From assembly GCA_020024515.1 (NCBI GenBank), contig JAHHTR010000014.1:1-31323 (forward strand): a stretch of DNA of 31,323 nucleotides, read 5' to 3'. The position numbers and the translations under genes were made by a program. A model generated the notes under the pieces. It was not told the DNA's origin. It made no database searches and was given only the letters and a program-made list of their open reading frames with translations. The DNA is from Angelakisella sp. (GTDB lineage Bacteria > Bacillota > Clostridia > Oscillospirales > Ruminococcaceae). Shown piece after piece: positions 1 to 8,527 of the stretch. Position 1 is the stretch's first letter; each line of letters starts with the position of its first letter.

Positions 1-48
1 TAAAATAATTGTGCAAAACATATAATTTATATTTTTCTTAAAATATAT

Positions 49-77
49 GTGATAATATTTATTTTTTATGATATAAT
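49..77 (+). promoter_or_regulatory. Promoter of the pcrA operon
   Basis: A TATAAT -10 box lies at 72-77. A weaker -35 (GTGATA, 49-54) is 17 bases upstream. The pcrA start is about 48 bases downstream of the -10 and has a GGAGGT ribosome binding site at 114-119. Seen by inspection only; the -35 is poor. Confidence 0.55.
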
Positions 78-124
78 GATATAGTTATGGAAAAAGAAAA
101 GTTTGTAGATAGCGGAGGTATAAA

Positions 125-2524
125 ATGTCATTATCTTTACAAGATTACAATAAATTAAGAGAAAAGATTTTCGATAAATTTTTAAATGGACTAAATAGTA
201 AGCAAAAAGAGGCAGTTCTTACTACAAAGGGCTCCGTACTTATTTTGGCAGGTGCGGGCAGTGGTAAAACAACTGTTATTATTAATCGTATAGCATTTAT
301 GCTAATGTTTGGTAATTGTGCGATGTATAGCGATACTATGCCACAATTCAGCGATAGTGAAATATCAATGCTGAAAGAATGTGCGTTGAACGGTAAGTAT
401 ATGGAGGAAGTTGCAAAAATTATTGCTGTCGAAAAACCAAATCCATGGAATATACTTGCGATAACATTTACAAATAAGGCGGCTGGTGAGCTTCGTGAAA
501 GACTACAAAAAAAGCTTGGCTGTGATGGTGAAAGTGTAGCTGCGGGTACATTTCACTCTACTTGCTCAAAGATTTTGCGTAGAGAAATTGACCGTTTGGG
601 ATATACTTCTGATTTTACTATTTATGATACAGATGACTCCTTGCGTATAATAAAACAGTGTATGGAGGAGCTTTCCATTGATGAAAAACGTTTTCCACCA
701 CGTGCTTTTATCAGTCTCATTTCTTCCGCAAAAGATAATCTTACATCTTTTGAAGAAATGCAAAGTGTTTATCAAGACGAATTTTTATATAAAGTTACAG
801 GACAAATTTATCAGAAGTATCAAGAAAAACTGAAAAAAGCAAATGCACTTGATTTTGATGATATAATAGTTCTTACAGTGAAATTATTCAAAGAGTATCC
901 TGAAGTTTTGGAAAAATACAGAAACAGATGGAAATATATAATGGTGGACGAGTATCAGGATACAAACCACACACAGTATACGCTTGTAAGTATGCTTGCG
1001 GGAAGTCATGGCAATATTTGTGTTGTTGGTGACGATGACCAAAGTATATACAAATTTCGTGGTGCTACCATTGAGAATATACTTAGTTTTGAAGAACAGT
1101 TTAAGGGCACGAAGGTAATTAAATTGGAACAAAACTATCGTTGTTCGTCAAAAATACTTGATGCTGCAAATATAGTTATTGCACAAAACACAAAACGTAA
1201 GGCAAAGACACTTTGGACAAAGAATGAAGAGGGCGAAAATATACAGCTATATAGTGGTAATGACGATAGACGAGAGGCACTGTTTATTGCGAACACTATC
1301 GAAAAAAATCATGCAAAGGGTATTACCTACAACAGTCACGCAATACTTTACAGAATGAACAGTCAGTCAAATACTATTGAGCAGATGTTTATTCAAAGGG
1401 GCATACCATATAAAATCATCGGTGGCAGAAAGTTCTTTGACCGTAAAGAGATAAAAGATATTCTTGCATATATGCAGTTAGTCAATAATAATACAGATAA
1501 TTTGAGACTTACAAGAATAGTAAATGAGCCGAAACGTGGTTTGGGTGATGCAACAATAGATACAGTCGAAGAAATAAGCAATATGTTGGGACTGTCAATG
1601 CTTGAAGTAATGCTAAATGCAAATGAATATGCGCCACTGTCAAAAAAGGCAAACGGACTTATTGCATTTGCACAAATGATAAAGGATATATCGAACGAAA
1701 CAGACAGTTCAACAGTGCTTGATATATTTGAAATGATACTTGAAAAGAGTGGTTATGTTACGGCATTAAAGCAAAAAAATGACTTTGAGAGTCAAGGCAG
1801 ACTTGAAAATATAGATGAGCTACGCAATACAATAGTAAAATATATTGAGGAGACAGAAGACCCCACACTATCGGGATTTTTGGAGGAAATAGCACTGTAT
1901 ACCGAACTTGATGGACTAAGCGAAGATGATGATGCTGTAACTATGATGACACTTCACTCTGCAAAAGGTCTTGAATTCCCTTATGTATTTATTGCCGGTA
2001 TGGAGGAAAATATATTTCCGGGACAGCGTTCTATAGTGAGTCTTTCGGAGCTTGAAGAAGAACGCAGACTTGCCTATGTAGGTATTACTCGTGCAAAGAA
2101 ACAATTATTTATTACAACAGCGCAGCAAAGAATGTTAAACGGAAGAACAACACGCAATCCTATTTCTCGTTTCGCAAATGATATCCCAAAAGAAATTTTA
2201 GATATTAAATCAGATAATCAATATGATTCTATGGGTAGTTATGGCGGTTACAGTGGTTATGGCAGTGGCAGAATTTCTACACCTACATATACAATACCGA
2301 CAGCACAAAAACCTATATCCAAGCCACAGCCAAAAGCTACACCGAAAGCAGAGCCATTTAGTTTTAAAGCCGGAGACAGAATACACCATAAAACATTCGG
2401 TAATGGTAAAATTATGTCTGTTACACCAATGGGCACAGATAATATGGTAGAAATAGCATTTGATACAGGTGCAACAAAGAGATTAATGACAAGTTATATA
2501 AAACTTGAACCTGCAAAAGATTAA
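125..2524 (+). CDS. pcrA: ATP-dependent DNA helicase PcrA/UvrD
   Basis: Superfamily 1A 3'-5' DNA helicase, expected to act in nucleotide excision repair, replication restart and removal of recombination intermediates. The 799 residues carry the family motifs in order: the LNSKQKEAV Q-motif (23-31), Walker A GAGSGKTT (43-50), motif Ia AITFTNKAA (112-120), DExx box VDEYQDTN (274-281) and motif III GDDDQSIYKFRGA (302-314). Near the end are the motif V/VI segments TLHSAKGLEF and RRLAYVGITRAKK. After a Gly/Ser/Tyr-rich linker comes the basic C-terminal domain typical of PcrA (GDRIHHKTFGNGKI). It is longer than the usual 720-750 residues partly because of about 40 extra residues between Walker A and motif Ia. 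The start is well set by GGAGGT eight bases upstream of the ATG. It is the first gene of the left operon. Confidence 0.97.
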   Translation: MSLSLQDYNKLREKIFDKFLNGLNSKQKEAVLTTKGSVLILAGAGSGKTTVIINRIAFMLMFGNCAMYSDTMPQFSDSEISMLKECALNGKYMEEVAKIIAVEKPNPWNILAITFTNKAAGELRERLQKKLGCDGESVAAGTFHSTCSKILRREIDRLGYTSDFTIYDTDDSLRIIKQCMEELSIDEKRFPPRAFISLISSAKDNLTSFEEMQSVYQDEFLYKVTGQIYQKYQEKLKKANALDFDDIIVLTVKLFKEYPEVLEKYRNRWKYIMVDEYQDTNHTQYTLVSMLAGSHGNICVVGDDDQSIYKFRGATIENILSFEEQFKGTKVIKLEQNYRCSSKILDAANIVIAQNTKRKAKTLWTKNEEGENIQLYSGNDDRREALFIANTIEKNHAKGITYNSHAILYRMNSQSNTIEQMFIQRGIPYKIIGGRKFFDRKEIKDILAYMQLVNNNTDNLRLTRIVNEPKRGLGDATIDTVEEISNMLGLSMLEVMLNANEYAPLSKKANGLIAFAQMIKDISNETDSSTVLDIFEMILEKSGYVTALKQKNDFESQGRLENIDELRNTIVKYIEETEDPTLSGFLEEIALYTELDGLSEDDDAVTMMTLHSAKGLEFPYVFIAGMEENIFPGQRSIVSLSELEEERRLAYVGITRAKKQLFITTAQQRMLNGRTTRNPISRFANDIPKEILDIKSDNQYDSMGSYGGYSGYGSGRISTPTYTIPTAQKPISKPQPKATPKAEPFSFKAGDRIHHKTFGNGKIMSVTPMGTDNMVEIAFDTGATKRLMTSYIKLEPAKD

Positions 2525-2542
2525 TTTTAAGATGTAAAGCTT

Positions 2543-3122
2543 ATAACAGAAAAAGAAAAATGTGCACAAAGTTTAATTTATGATGCAAATTATGATGAAG
2601 AACTTTGCAGAGACAGAATAATTTGTAAAGATAAGTGTCTTGAATTTAATTCTCTACCATTTTCACAGGCGGATAAAAAGTCAGGGATAATAAAAAATAA
2701 TTTTTTTATTACAGCACCTTTTTGGTGTGACTATGGCTACAATATAGAGATAGGCGAAAATTTTTATACAAATCATAATTGTGTAATACTTGACTGTGCC
2801 AAAGTAACTTTTGGTGATAATGTTTTTATTGCTCCAAACTGTTGCTTTTCCATTGCGGGACACCCCATTGACAGTGAAAGACGAAATATGGGTTTGGAAT
2901 TTGCCTATCCAATCAAAATAGGCAATAATGTATGGATAGGTGCAAGTGTAACCGTGCTTTCGAATGTCACAATAGGTGCGGGAAGTGTTGTCAATAGGGG
3001 ACATACCTTCAAATGTTGTTGCTTGTGGAAATCCTTGCCTTGTTATCCGTGAAATTACGGAAAAAGATAAAAATAATTATTTAAAGAGACCAAAATCGAG
3101 AACAGCACAATATAAAAAATAA
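2543..3122 (+). pseudogene. Decayed maltose/galactoside O-acetyltransferase (hexapeptide repeat)
   Basis: Translating this stretch gives a recognisable sugar O-acetyltransferase of the LacA/Maa family: TEKEKCAQSLIYDANYDEEL at the N-terminus, FWCDYGYNIEIGENF, the GHPIDSERRN segment with the catalytic His, and PIKIGNNVWIGASV. Three kinds of lesion are visible. The expected start codon is ATA at 2543-2545, with no ribosome binding site. Near GGGG at 2997-3000 the frame shifts by one base, after which the normal C-terminus (DIPSNVVACGNPCLVIREI) continues in another frame to TAA at 3120-3122. About six residues are missing at two places (before FFITAPF and inside VTIG-AGSVV), judging from remembered family members. 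It lies between pcrA and the ThyX-like gene in the same orientation. A single-base sequencing error could explain the frameshift but not the missing start. Confidence 0.85.
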
Positions 3123-3135
3123 AAAGAGGTAGAAT

Positions 3136-3756
3136 ATGCTAAAAGTTGAAAATTTAGAAGCAATGAATTTTATGAATGCCATACGTGGTGCAAGAAATCC
3201 TATGAACAGTTGGGCAAAGCTTGATAGCTATATCAACGAAAACGGTGAGTTTGTCTTGGGCGAAAATGATAAAAATTTGTTAGTGCGTTTATGTCGTTCA
3301 GGCAGTGACCACCGCAAATTTATGAGACAGATTTTTGTTACAATGGATATAACAGCACCCCTTTATTGGTGGAAAGAATTTGATACATATAAGGTGGCAA
3401 CGGTTGCAAATTCTACAAGTACTATGCACAAAATTCACAGTCAGGTATTCGATTTGGAACATTTCAGTTGTGATAAGCTGAATGAAAAATCATTCGAAAA
3501 ATTTAAAAATTATATTGAGTATTTGGAAGAACTTAGACAAAGCTTTGTAGATACAAAGGATAAGACTGTTTGGTATGAGCTTATACAAATGCTACCTACA
3601 AATTATAATCAAATGAGAACTTGCACAATGAATTACGAAACACTTATTAATATATACAATGCACGTAAAAATCATAAATTGGACGAGTGGCATGTGCTTT
3701 GTGATGCTATAAAAATATTACCTTATGCAAAGGAACTTATACTAATGGAGGAATGA
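3136..3756 (+). CDS. ThyX-fold protein lacking the RHR flavin motif, next to tmk
   Basis: 206 residues, usually annotated hypothetical. I align it by eye, without gaps, with the core of flavin-dependent thymidylate synthase ThyX. APLYWWKEFDTYKVATVANS (74-93) matches the ThyX helix and signature that ends in RHRxxS, but RHR is TYK here (84-86). LPTNYNQMRTCTMNYETLIN (153-172) followed by NARKNHKLDEWHVL (175-188) matches the C-terminal ThyX segment LP-N--R---N--L-N--N-R---H--WE. The dUMP-side Asn/Arg/His pattern is therefore kept while the flavin-side motif is changed. The start has GAGGT five bases upstream. Its end carries the tmk ribosome binding site, so the two are probably translationally coupled and a role in thymidylate metabolism is a reasonable inference. 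Whether it is an enzyme is unknown. The alignment is from memory of ThyX, not from a search. Confidence 0.65.
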   Translation: MLKVENLEAMNFMNAIRGARNPMNSWAKLDSYINENGEFVLGENDKNLLVRLCRSGSDHRKFMRQIFVTMDITAPLYWWKEFDTYKVATVANSTSTMHKIHSQVFDLEHFSCDKLNEKSFEKFKNYIEYLEELRQSFVDTKDKTVWYELIQMLPTNYNQMRTCTMNYETLINIYNARKNHKLDEWHVLCDAIKILPYAKELILMEE

Positions 3757-3762
3757 GTATTT

Positions 3763-4419
3763 ATGGGAAAGTTAATAGTAATAGAGGGTTTGGACGGAAG
3801 CGGAAAAGCAACACAGACAGATATGCTATATAATAGATTGCTAGCTAATAATACTCCTTGTAAAAAAATAAGTTTCCCAAATTATGCAGAAGACACATCG
3901 GCACTTATAAAAATGTACTTAGCTGGTGGACTAGGTTTACTTTCCGATGTTGGTGCCTATGGCGCGTCACTGTTTTATACAGTTGACAGATATGGAAGTT
4001 ATCTTAAAAATTGGAAAAAGGATTATGATGAAGGCAAAGTTATCTTGTGCGACAGATATACAACGTCAAATATTTCTCATCAGATGTCAAAACTACCTGA
4101 AAATGAGTGGGAGGATTTTATTGATTGGCTTTATGATTTGGAGTTTAAAAAAGTAGGTATTCCAAAGCCTGATCAAGTAATATATCTTGATGTTTTGCCG
4201 GAAGTTTCAAAGAAATTGTTATCAAAAAGATATGAAAACGATGAGAGCAAAAGAGACATACACGAGGTAGATTTTGAGTATCTGTTAAAGTGTAGAAAAG
4301 CGGCGATGTATGGAGCAGAGAAACTAAACTGGAAAGTAATATCATGCTGTAATGGGGATACAATAAAGCCTATTGAAGGAATAGCAGAAAATATATTTAG
4401 CAGTATAACAGTATTATAA
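3763..4419 (+). CDS. tmk: Thymidylate kinase (dTMP kinase)
   Basis: Phosphorylates dTMP to dTDP with ATP in dTTP synthesis. The 218 residues have the P-loop GLDGSGKAT (9-17; the usual last residues are GKTT), the DRYTTSN motif of the nucleotide monophosphate kinase family, and IPKPDQVIYLDV. A lid segment with RYENDESKRDIHEVDFEYL follows. Size is normal for the family. GGAGG (3747-3751) lies inside the last codons of the ThyX-like gene, whose stop is at 3754-3756, so only six bases separate the two genes. It belongs to a less common tmk subgroup judging by GKAT. Another nucleoside monophosphate kinase is possible but less likely. Confidence 0.85.
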   Translation: MGKLIVIEGLDGSGKATQTDMLYNRLLANNTPCKKISFPNYAEDTSALIKMYLAGGLGLLSDVGAYGASLFYTVDRYGSYLKNWKKDYDEGKVILCDRYTTSNISHQMSKLPENEWEDFIDWLYDLEFKKVGIPKPDQVIYLDVLPEVSKKLLSKRYENDESKRDIHEVDFEYLLKCRKAAMYGAEKLNWKVISCCNGDTIKPIEGIAENIFSSITVL

Positions 4420-4455
4420 GAAAGCTATCGACACAAAAAAGGAGATGTTATAAAA

Positions 4456-4995
4456 ATGTACAGTAATTTTTGGGAAGAAATCAAGTTTCCGTATAATACT
4501 CAAATGGACAGTACTGTCAATATTGAAATACTTATAAATCACAGTGGGAAAAAGCTTACTAAAAAAAGATGCGCAATGCGTCAGTTTGAAAAGAATTTTC
4601 CGCTTTGGCAGTATGAAGATATTGTTGAAAAAAATATTGACACTGCATATGAAATAGAAAAACAATGGCAAAGTATAAATACAGTTACAGATGAAGAAAG
4701 AAAGTTTGTAATTGAAATATTCAGGAAATTACATAATAGCAGTGATGTTAATTTTTATGGGATAATACTTAACGACGGGAATAATAATGTTGGGTATAGT
4801 ATCTCGGCGCAGTTATCGGAAGATGCAGCTATTATTTTGGTACTAAGGACAGTTACAGAAGTTTCGGGACTTGTTCCAATGCTATACAGAGAAACCGCAA
4901 GAGCATTATTTCAGCACATACCACAGCTGCAAAATATAGATATGGGTGCTGGGGGCAGTGCCATTGATATACAAAACAGAAATTCATATTTATAA
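4456..4995 (+). CDS. DUF2156-like protein, C-terminal half only
   Basis: 179 residues with no assigned function. ILINHSGKKLTKKRCAMRQF (about 25-44) resembles the DUF2156 signature L-SGKK-HKKRNH--F. The later part (FYGIILNDGNNNVGYSISAQ, then NIDMGAGGSAIDIQNRNSYL) follows the GNAT-like C-terminal half of DUF2156 (PF09924, related to the lysyl-phosphatidylglycerol synthase C-domain). Full family members are near 290-300 residues. Here the N-terminal GNAT half is absent and the end stops some 15 residues early. It has its own ribosome binding site (GGAG, 4441-4444) and is followed at once by a terminator, so it is the last gene of the operon. It may be a small functional variant or a translated remnant. 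Confidence 0.5.
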   Translation: MYSNFWEEIKFPYNTQMDSTVNIEILINHSGKKLTKKRCAMRQFEKNFPLWQYEDIVEKNIDTAYEIEKQWQSINTVTDEERKFVIEIFRKLHNSSDVNFYGIILNDGNNNVGYSISAQLSEDAAIILVLRTVTEVSGLVPMLYRETARALFQHIPQLQNIDMGAGGSAIDIQNRNSYL

Positions 4996-5008
4996 TAAAA
5001 ATTTTCAC

Positions 5009-5040
5009 AAAAGTTGTTGCATTTGCAATGACTTTTTTCT
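5009..5040 (+). terminator. Rho-independent terminator after the pcrA-tmk operon
   Basis: AAAAGTTGTTGC (5009-5020) pairs with GCAATGACTTTT (5025-5036) over 12 base pairs, two of them G-U, with an ATTT loop. A T-run follows. It starts 14 bases after the DUF2156-like stop codon. Confidence 0.8.
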
Positions 5041-5062
5041 TCTTTATATCCCCCTAGGAGGC

Positions 5063-5090
5063 TTGTATATGCTTTATGCTGTGATATAAT
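5063..5090 (+). promoter_or_regulatory. Promoter of the ABC importer operon
   Basis: TTGTAT (5063-5068) and TATAAT (5085-5090) are 16 bases apart. The -10 is extended by TG at 5082-5083. A CCTAGG palindrome sits just upstream of the -35 (about 5052-5060) and might be a regulator site. I see no NikR-type GTATGA/TCATAC dyad. Confidence 0.65.
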
Positions 5091-5138
5091 ACATACGTAC
5101 ACAAATATTTATTAAAAAAGAAAGAGAAATGTGAAAAG

Positions 5139-6707
5139 ATGAAAAATATTAAAAGATTTTTTAGCTTAATGCTAGTAATGTGTATTTTGATTACCAGTGT
5201 AGCTTGTGGTAATACTACCGAACCTACAAAACAAACAGGTACATATAAAGTACCTACCTTGAAACTGGAAGGTGGTACAGATTTTGGTACACCTAACCCA
5301 TATTTGCATGCTTCACGAGGTCCGGGTAATGCAAAAATGAATTTGGTTTTTGCAAGTATGCTTGAAAAAAATGCGGAAAAAGACGTTCAATGGCTTGCTA
5401 AGGAGTGGAGTTTCAAAGACAATGAATATACATTTACTTTGTTTGAAAATCTAAAATTCCATGATGGAAAACCCTTGACAACAGAAGATGTTGCATTTAG
5501 TATTGATTATTATAAAAACTATCCGCCAATATCAAACAGTTTGGGCAGCGGAGATAAATTTATAGTTGATAAATATGAAATAGTAGATAAACAAACAATT
5601 AAAATATATGTAAATAATGTAAATGCAAATACACTTAATTCACTTGGTTCATTTGTTATCATTCCAAAGCATATTTGGGAAAAAGTAACCGATCCATATA
5701 AATATAAAGGTGAAGATTATTTAGTGGGTAGTGGTGCATATAAATGTACACAGTATGACGGTGCAACAGGTAGCTATGAATTTACAGCTTTTGACGGTTG
5801 GGTAAACGGTAAACAGGCAGCGGAAAGAATACTTTTTGTACCTGTAAGCGACAGCATACTTGCTTTTGAAAACGGAGAGATAGATATAACAAAAATGCCT
5901 CCTGATTTAAAAGACAAATATATGAGTGATGAAAATATCGGCTATATTGAAAAGACAAATGATATGGGTTATAAAATGCTGATAAACTATGAAAAATGTC
6001 CTGGTTTTTTGGATATTAATTTGCGTAAAGCTATCTACTATGCACTTGACAGACAATCTGTGGTGGATAAGGTGTTTCGCAAAATGGGCAGTGTAGGCAG
6101 CGCGGGATATGTGCCACAGGATACACTGTTCTATAATCCTGATGTTACAAAGTATGAGTATAACCCACAAAAAGCCAAAGAACTTATGAAAGACAAAAAA
6201 TATTCAGTAACAATACTTACATCTGACAGTGCAAAAGATTTAAATATAGCTGAAATAGTAAAAAATAATTTGGCTGAAATAAATATTGATGTAAAAGTAG
6301 TATCTTATGACAGTGCTACCCGTGACAGTATGGTAAATAAAGGTGAGTATGAATTTGCAATAGTTGGCAATGGAGGTTGGGGAAATAATCCACCGAACTA
6401 TATGCGTACAATTTTTTCCGATGTGGCAAAAAATAAAGGTGGCAATCCGCACAATATGGGTGCTATTGGCTACAAAAATGATGAAATAACCGATTTATGT
6501 GAAAAACAAGTATTTGAAACAGATTTTGAAAAACGTAAACAGATGTTTAAAAATATTCAAAAATTAGTCAGTGATGAAATACCATTATTTGTAATAGCAA
6601 ATGAATCTTCATATTCTATGTATAGAATAAATTATTTTGACGGTTGGACAAAGACTTATGCTTATAGTCAAGCAGAACAAAATAGACTATCTTTTATGGA
6701 AAAATAA
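5139..6707 (+). CDS. ABC transporter substrate-binding lipoprotein (SBP family 5, nickel/peptide type)
   Basis: 522 residues. A basic N-terminus and hydrophobic stretch end in the lipobox ITSVAC, giving lipid-modified Cys23, so the mature protein should sit on the outside of the membrane. The body has family-5 hallmarks: LKFHDGKPLTTEDVAFSIDY, INLRKAIYYALDRQSVVDKV, and YEFAIVGNGGWGNNPPNYM. This family binds di- and oligopeptides, nickel complexes, or metallophore-metal complexes, and the ligand cannot be read from the sequence. It is the first gene of a five-gene operon with two permeases, a double ATPase and FmdE. That context makes a metal or metal-chelate ligand plausible but not proven. 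Confidence 0.88.
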   Translation: MKNIKRFFSLMLVMCILITSVACGNTTEPTKQTGTYKVPTLKLEGGTDFGTPNPYLHASRGPGNAKMNLVFASMLEKNAEKDVQWLAKEWSFKDNEYTFTLFENLKFHDGKPLTTEDVAFSIDYYKNYPPISNSLGSGDKFIVDKYEIVDKQTIKIYVNNVNANTLNSLGSFVIIPKHIWEKVTDPYKYKGEDYLVGSGAYKCTQYDGATGSYEFTAFDGWVNGKQAAERILFVPVSDSILAFENGEIDITKMPPDLKDKYMSDENIGYIEKTNDMGYKMLINYEKCPGFLDINLRKAIYYALDRQSVVDKVFRKMGSVGSAGYVPQDTLFYNPDVTKYEYNPQKAKELMKDKKYSVTILTSDSAKDLNIAEIVKNNLAEINIDVKVVSYDSATRDSMVNKGEYEFAIVGNGGWGNNPPNYMRTIFSDVAKNKGGNPHNMGAIGYKNDEITDLCEKQVFETDFEKRKQMFKNIQKLVSDEIPLFVIANESSYSMYRINYFDGWTKTYAYSQAEQNRLSFMEK

Positions 6708-6731
6708 AAATAAATGAAAGGTTTTTTTATA

Positions 6732-7709
6732 TTGAAAAAAACTATCCTAAAAAAAACAGTCTTGTTATTGGTATCGTTTTTGGCGATATATCTTATAAAT
6801 TTTATTTTGCCGAGATGTATGCCCGGTGACCCGTTTGATTATACATCAGCAGTAGTAGGCGAAGACAATTTATTTGAAATGAGTACTGAGCAAAAAGAAT
6901 ATATGCGAAAATACTATGGAATGGATAAGCCTATTTTTACTCAATTTATGGAAACTGTAAAACAGAATATATTGGGGAATTTGGGGGAAAGCATACATTT
7001 TAAAAAGAGTGTTGCACAAATAATTAATGAGCGTCTGCCATGGACACTTCTTATAATGACATCAACATTAATCATAAGTTTTATACTTGGTGTAGCGCTT
7101 GCATTATTTAATGATGAAAATACTATTTTGGGTAAGTATATATATAATATTTTCTCGGTAATTATTGAAATCCCACCATATATTATAGGCATTGTACTGC
7201 TTTTTACAGTTGCGGTCAGAATAAAATTTATACCTATATCGGGAGCGGTGACTCCATTTATAAGTTATAGTTCCACTATACACAAAATATATGATATTTT
7301 TATTCATAGTCTGGTGCCTGTTTTATCAATGTGTATAGTAACAATACCAAAGTTTTATTTTACGGCAAATGCAAGTTTTGTTGATATAAGAAAAAAACTT
7401 TATGTATATAATGCACATCTAAAAGGAATAAAAAACAGTAGGATATCTTATAAATACATATTAATTAATGGGATAACTCCTGTTATTGTAAGACTGTTTT
7501 TGAGTGTGGGTAGTTTAATCGGTGCAACTATGCTTATTGAAAATGTATTTGCATATCCGGGACTGGGACTTATTATGCGTGAGGCTGTAAAGTATCGTGA
7601 CTATCCGCTCATACAAGGTATATTTTTGATATCATCTATACTTGTGCTTTTAAATCTCTTTGTGGCAGATATAATAAATTCTGTTGTGGCAAAGGAGGTT
7701 TTAAAGTGA
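6732..7709 (+). CDS. ABC transporter permease, DppB/NikB type
   Basis: Inner-membrane subunit of the importer. A longer reading from ATG 6714 is open but has no ribosome binding site. TTG 6732 has GAAAGG (6716-6721) ten bases upstream and gives LKKTILKKTVLLLVSFLAIY, so I prefer it (325 residues). A first membrane helix near the N-terminus is followed by a region with MPGDPFDY and QFMETVKQNILGNLGESI, both typical of the family. Several further helices follow, with the C-terminal coupling-helix region and ENVFAYPGLGLIMREAVKYRDYPLIQG. It overlaps the next gene by four bases. Confidence 0.88.
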   Translation: MKKTILKKTVLLLVSFLAIYLINFILPRCMPGDPFDYTSAVVGEDNLFEMSTEQKEYMRKYYGMDKPIFTQFMETVKQNILGNLGESIHFKKSVAQIINERLPWTLLIMTSTLIISFILGVALALFNDENTILGKYIYNIFSVIIEIPPYIIGIVLLFTVAVRIKFIPISGAVTPFISYSSTIHKIYDIFIHSLVPVLSMCIVTIPKFYFTANASFVDIRKKLYVYNAHLKGIKNSRISYKYILINGITPVIVRLFLSVGSLIGATMLIENVFAYPGLGLIMREAVKYRDYPLIQGIFLISSILVLLNLFVADIINSVVAKEVLK

Positions 7710-8509
7710 AATATAGGAAAATAACCATACTCGTAGTATGTTTTATATCATTATGCTGTATATTTTTGTATGGTGTAACTTTTTATAAATACAGTTCGGT
7801 TTTGCCGTCCGGCAGTGCCCTCGAAAAACCTAATTTGCTTCATATCTTGGGAACTGATGACCTTGGAGTTGATATATTTGCACAAATATCAAGGAGTTTT
7901 TTTCATAGTATGTTTATAGGCTTATCTTGTGCTTTTATCACATTTATTCTTGGCGGTGTATTGGGAATATCAGCAGGTTTTGTGGGCGGCAAAGTTGATA
8001 TATTGATATCATTTTTTATAAATATAGCTTTATCAATACCGCAACTGCCTGTTATGATAGTACTGGGTGCATTTCTTGGACAAAGGACAAGTAATGTAAT
8101 ACTTATAATTTCCGCTTTTTCGTGGGGAAGTATTGCAAAGATAATGCGTGCAAAGACAATTTCAATTTGTGATAAACCTTTTATAAAACTTGCAAAAAGC
8201 TATGGTGGCACTAATTTTTATATTATATATAATCACCTGTTACGACAGCTTTTACCTTTGCTTTCCGTTAATGCTATTGCTGTTATCGGTTCTGCGATTA
8301 TACAGGAATCTTCGCTTGCATATTTGGGACTGTCTGACCCACTAGCCCGCTCGTGGGGACTTATGATTTCAAAGGCAACACGTTTTAATGGTATATTTTT
8401 TACGGAATTTTGGAAATGGTGGCTAATGTCTCCGCTTGTATCACTGGTAATTTGTACGGTTTTGTTGCGACTGTTATCAAAAGAACTGCAACAGATATTG
8501 CAAAATTAA
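7706..8509 (+). CDS. ABC transporter permease, DppC/NikC type
   Basis: 267 residues with one N-terminal helix and a membrane domain of about five helices. Family marks are GTDDLGVDIFAQISRS, GISAGFVGGKVD, the coupling-helix segment AKSYGGTNFYIIYNHLLRQL, and ESSLAYLGLSDPLARSWGLM. The start is GTG 7706, overlapping the previous stop (GTGA), with a strong AAAGGAGG at 7691-7698, so the two permeases are translationally coupled. Confidence 0.9.
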   Translation: MKYRKITILVVCFISLCCIFLYGVTFYKYSSVLPSGSALEKPNLLHILGTDDLGVDIFAQISRSFFHSMFIGLSCAFITFILGGVLGISAGFVGGKVDILISFFINIALSIPQLPVMIVLGAFLGQRTSNVILIISAFSWGSIAKIMRAKTISICDKPFIKLAKSYGGTNFYIIYNHLLRQLLPLLSVNAIAVIGSAIIQESSLAYLGLSDPLARSWGLMISKATRFNGIFFTEFWKWWLMSPLVSLVICTVLLRLLSKELQQILQN

Positions 8510-8527
8510 TTTAAAGGATAATTTTTG

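Noticed and set aside
2681..3004. 107-residue reading frame on the - strand over the acetyltransferase remnant
   Set aside because: It is the reverse of a recognisable hexapeptide-repeat coding sequence, has no ribosome binding site and no family features.
5041..5138. NikR-type operator before the importer operon
   Set aside because: No GTATGA-N16-TCATAC dyad. The CCTAGG palindrome alone is not specific.
6714..6731. Upstream ATG start for the DppB/NikB-type permease
   Set aside because: The expected ribosome binding site GAAAGG overlaps this ATG, and TTG 6732 is correctly spaced from it.
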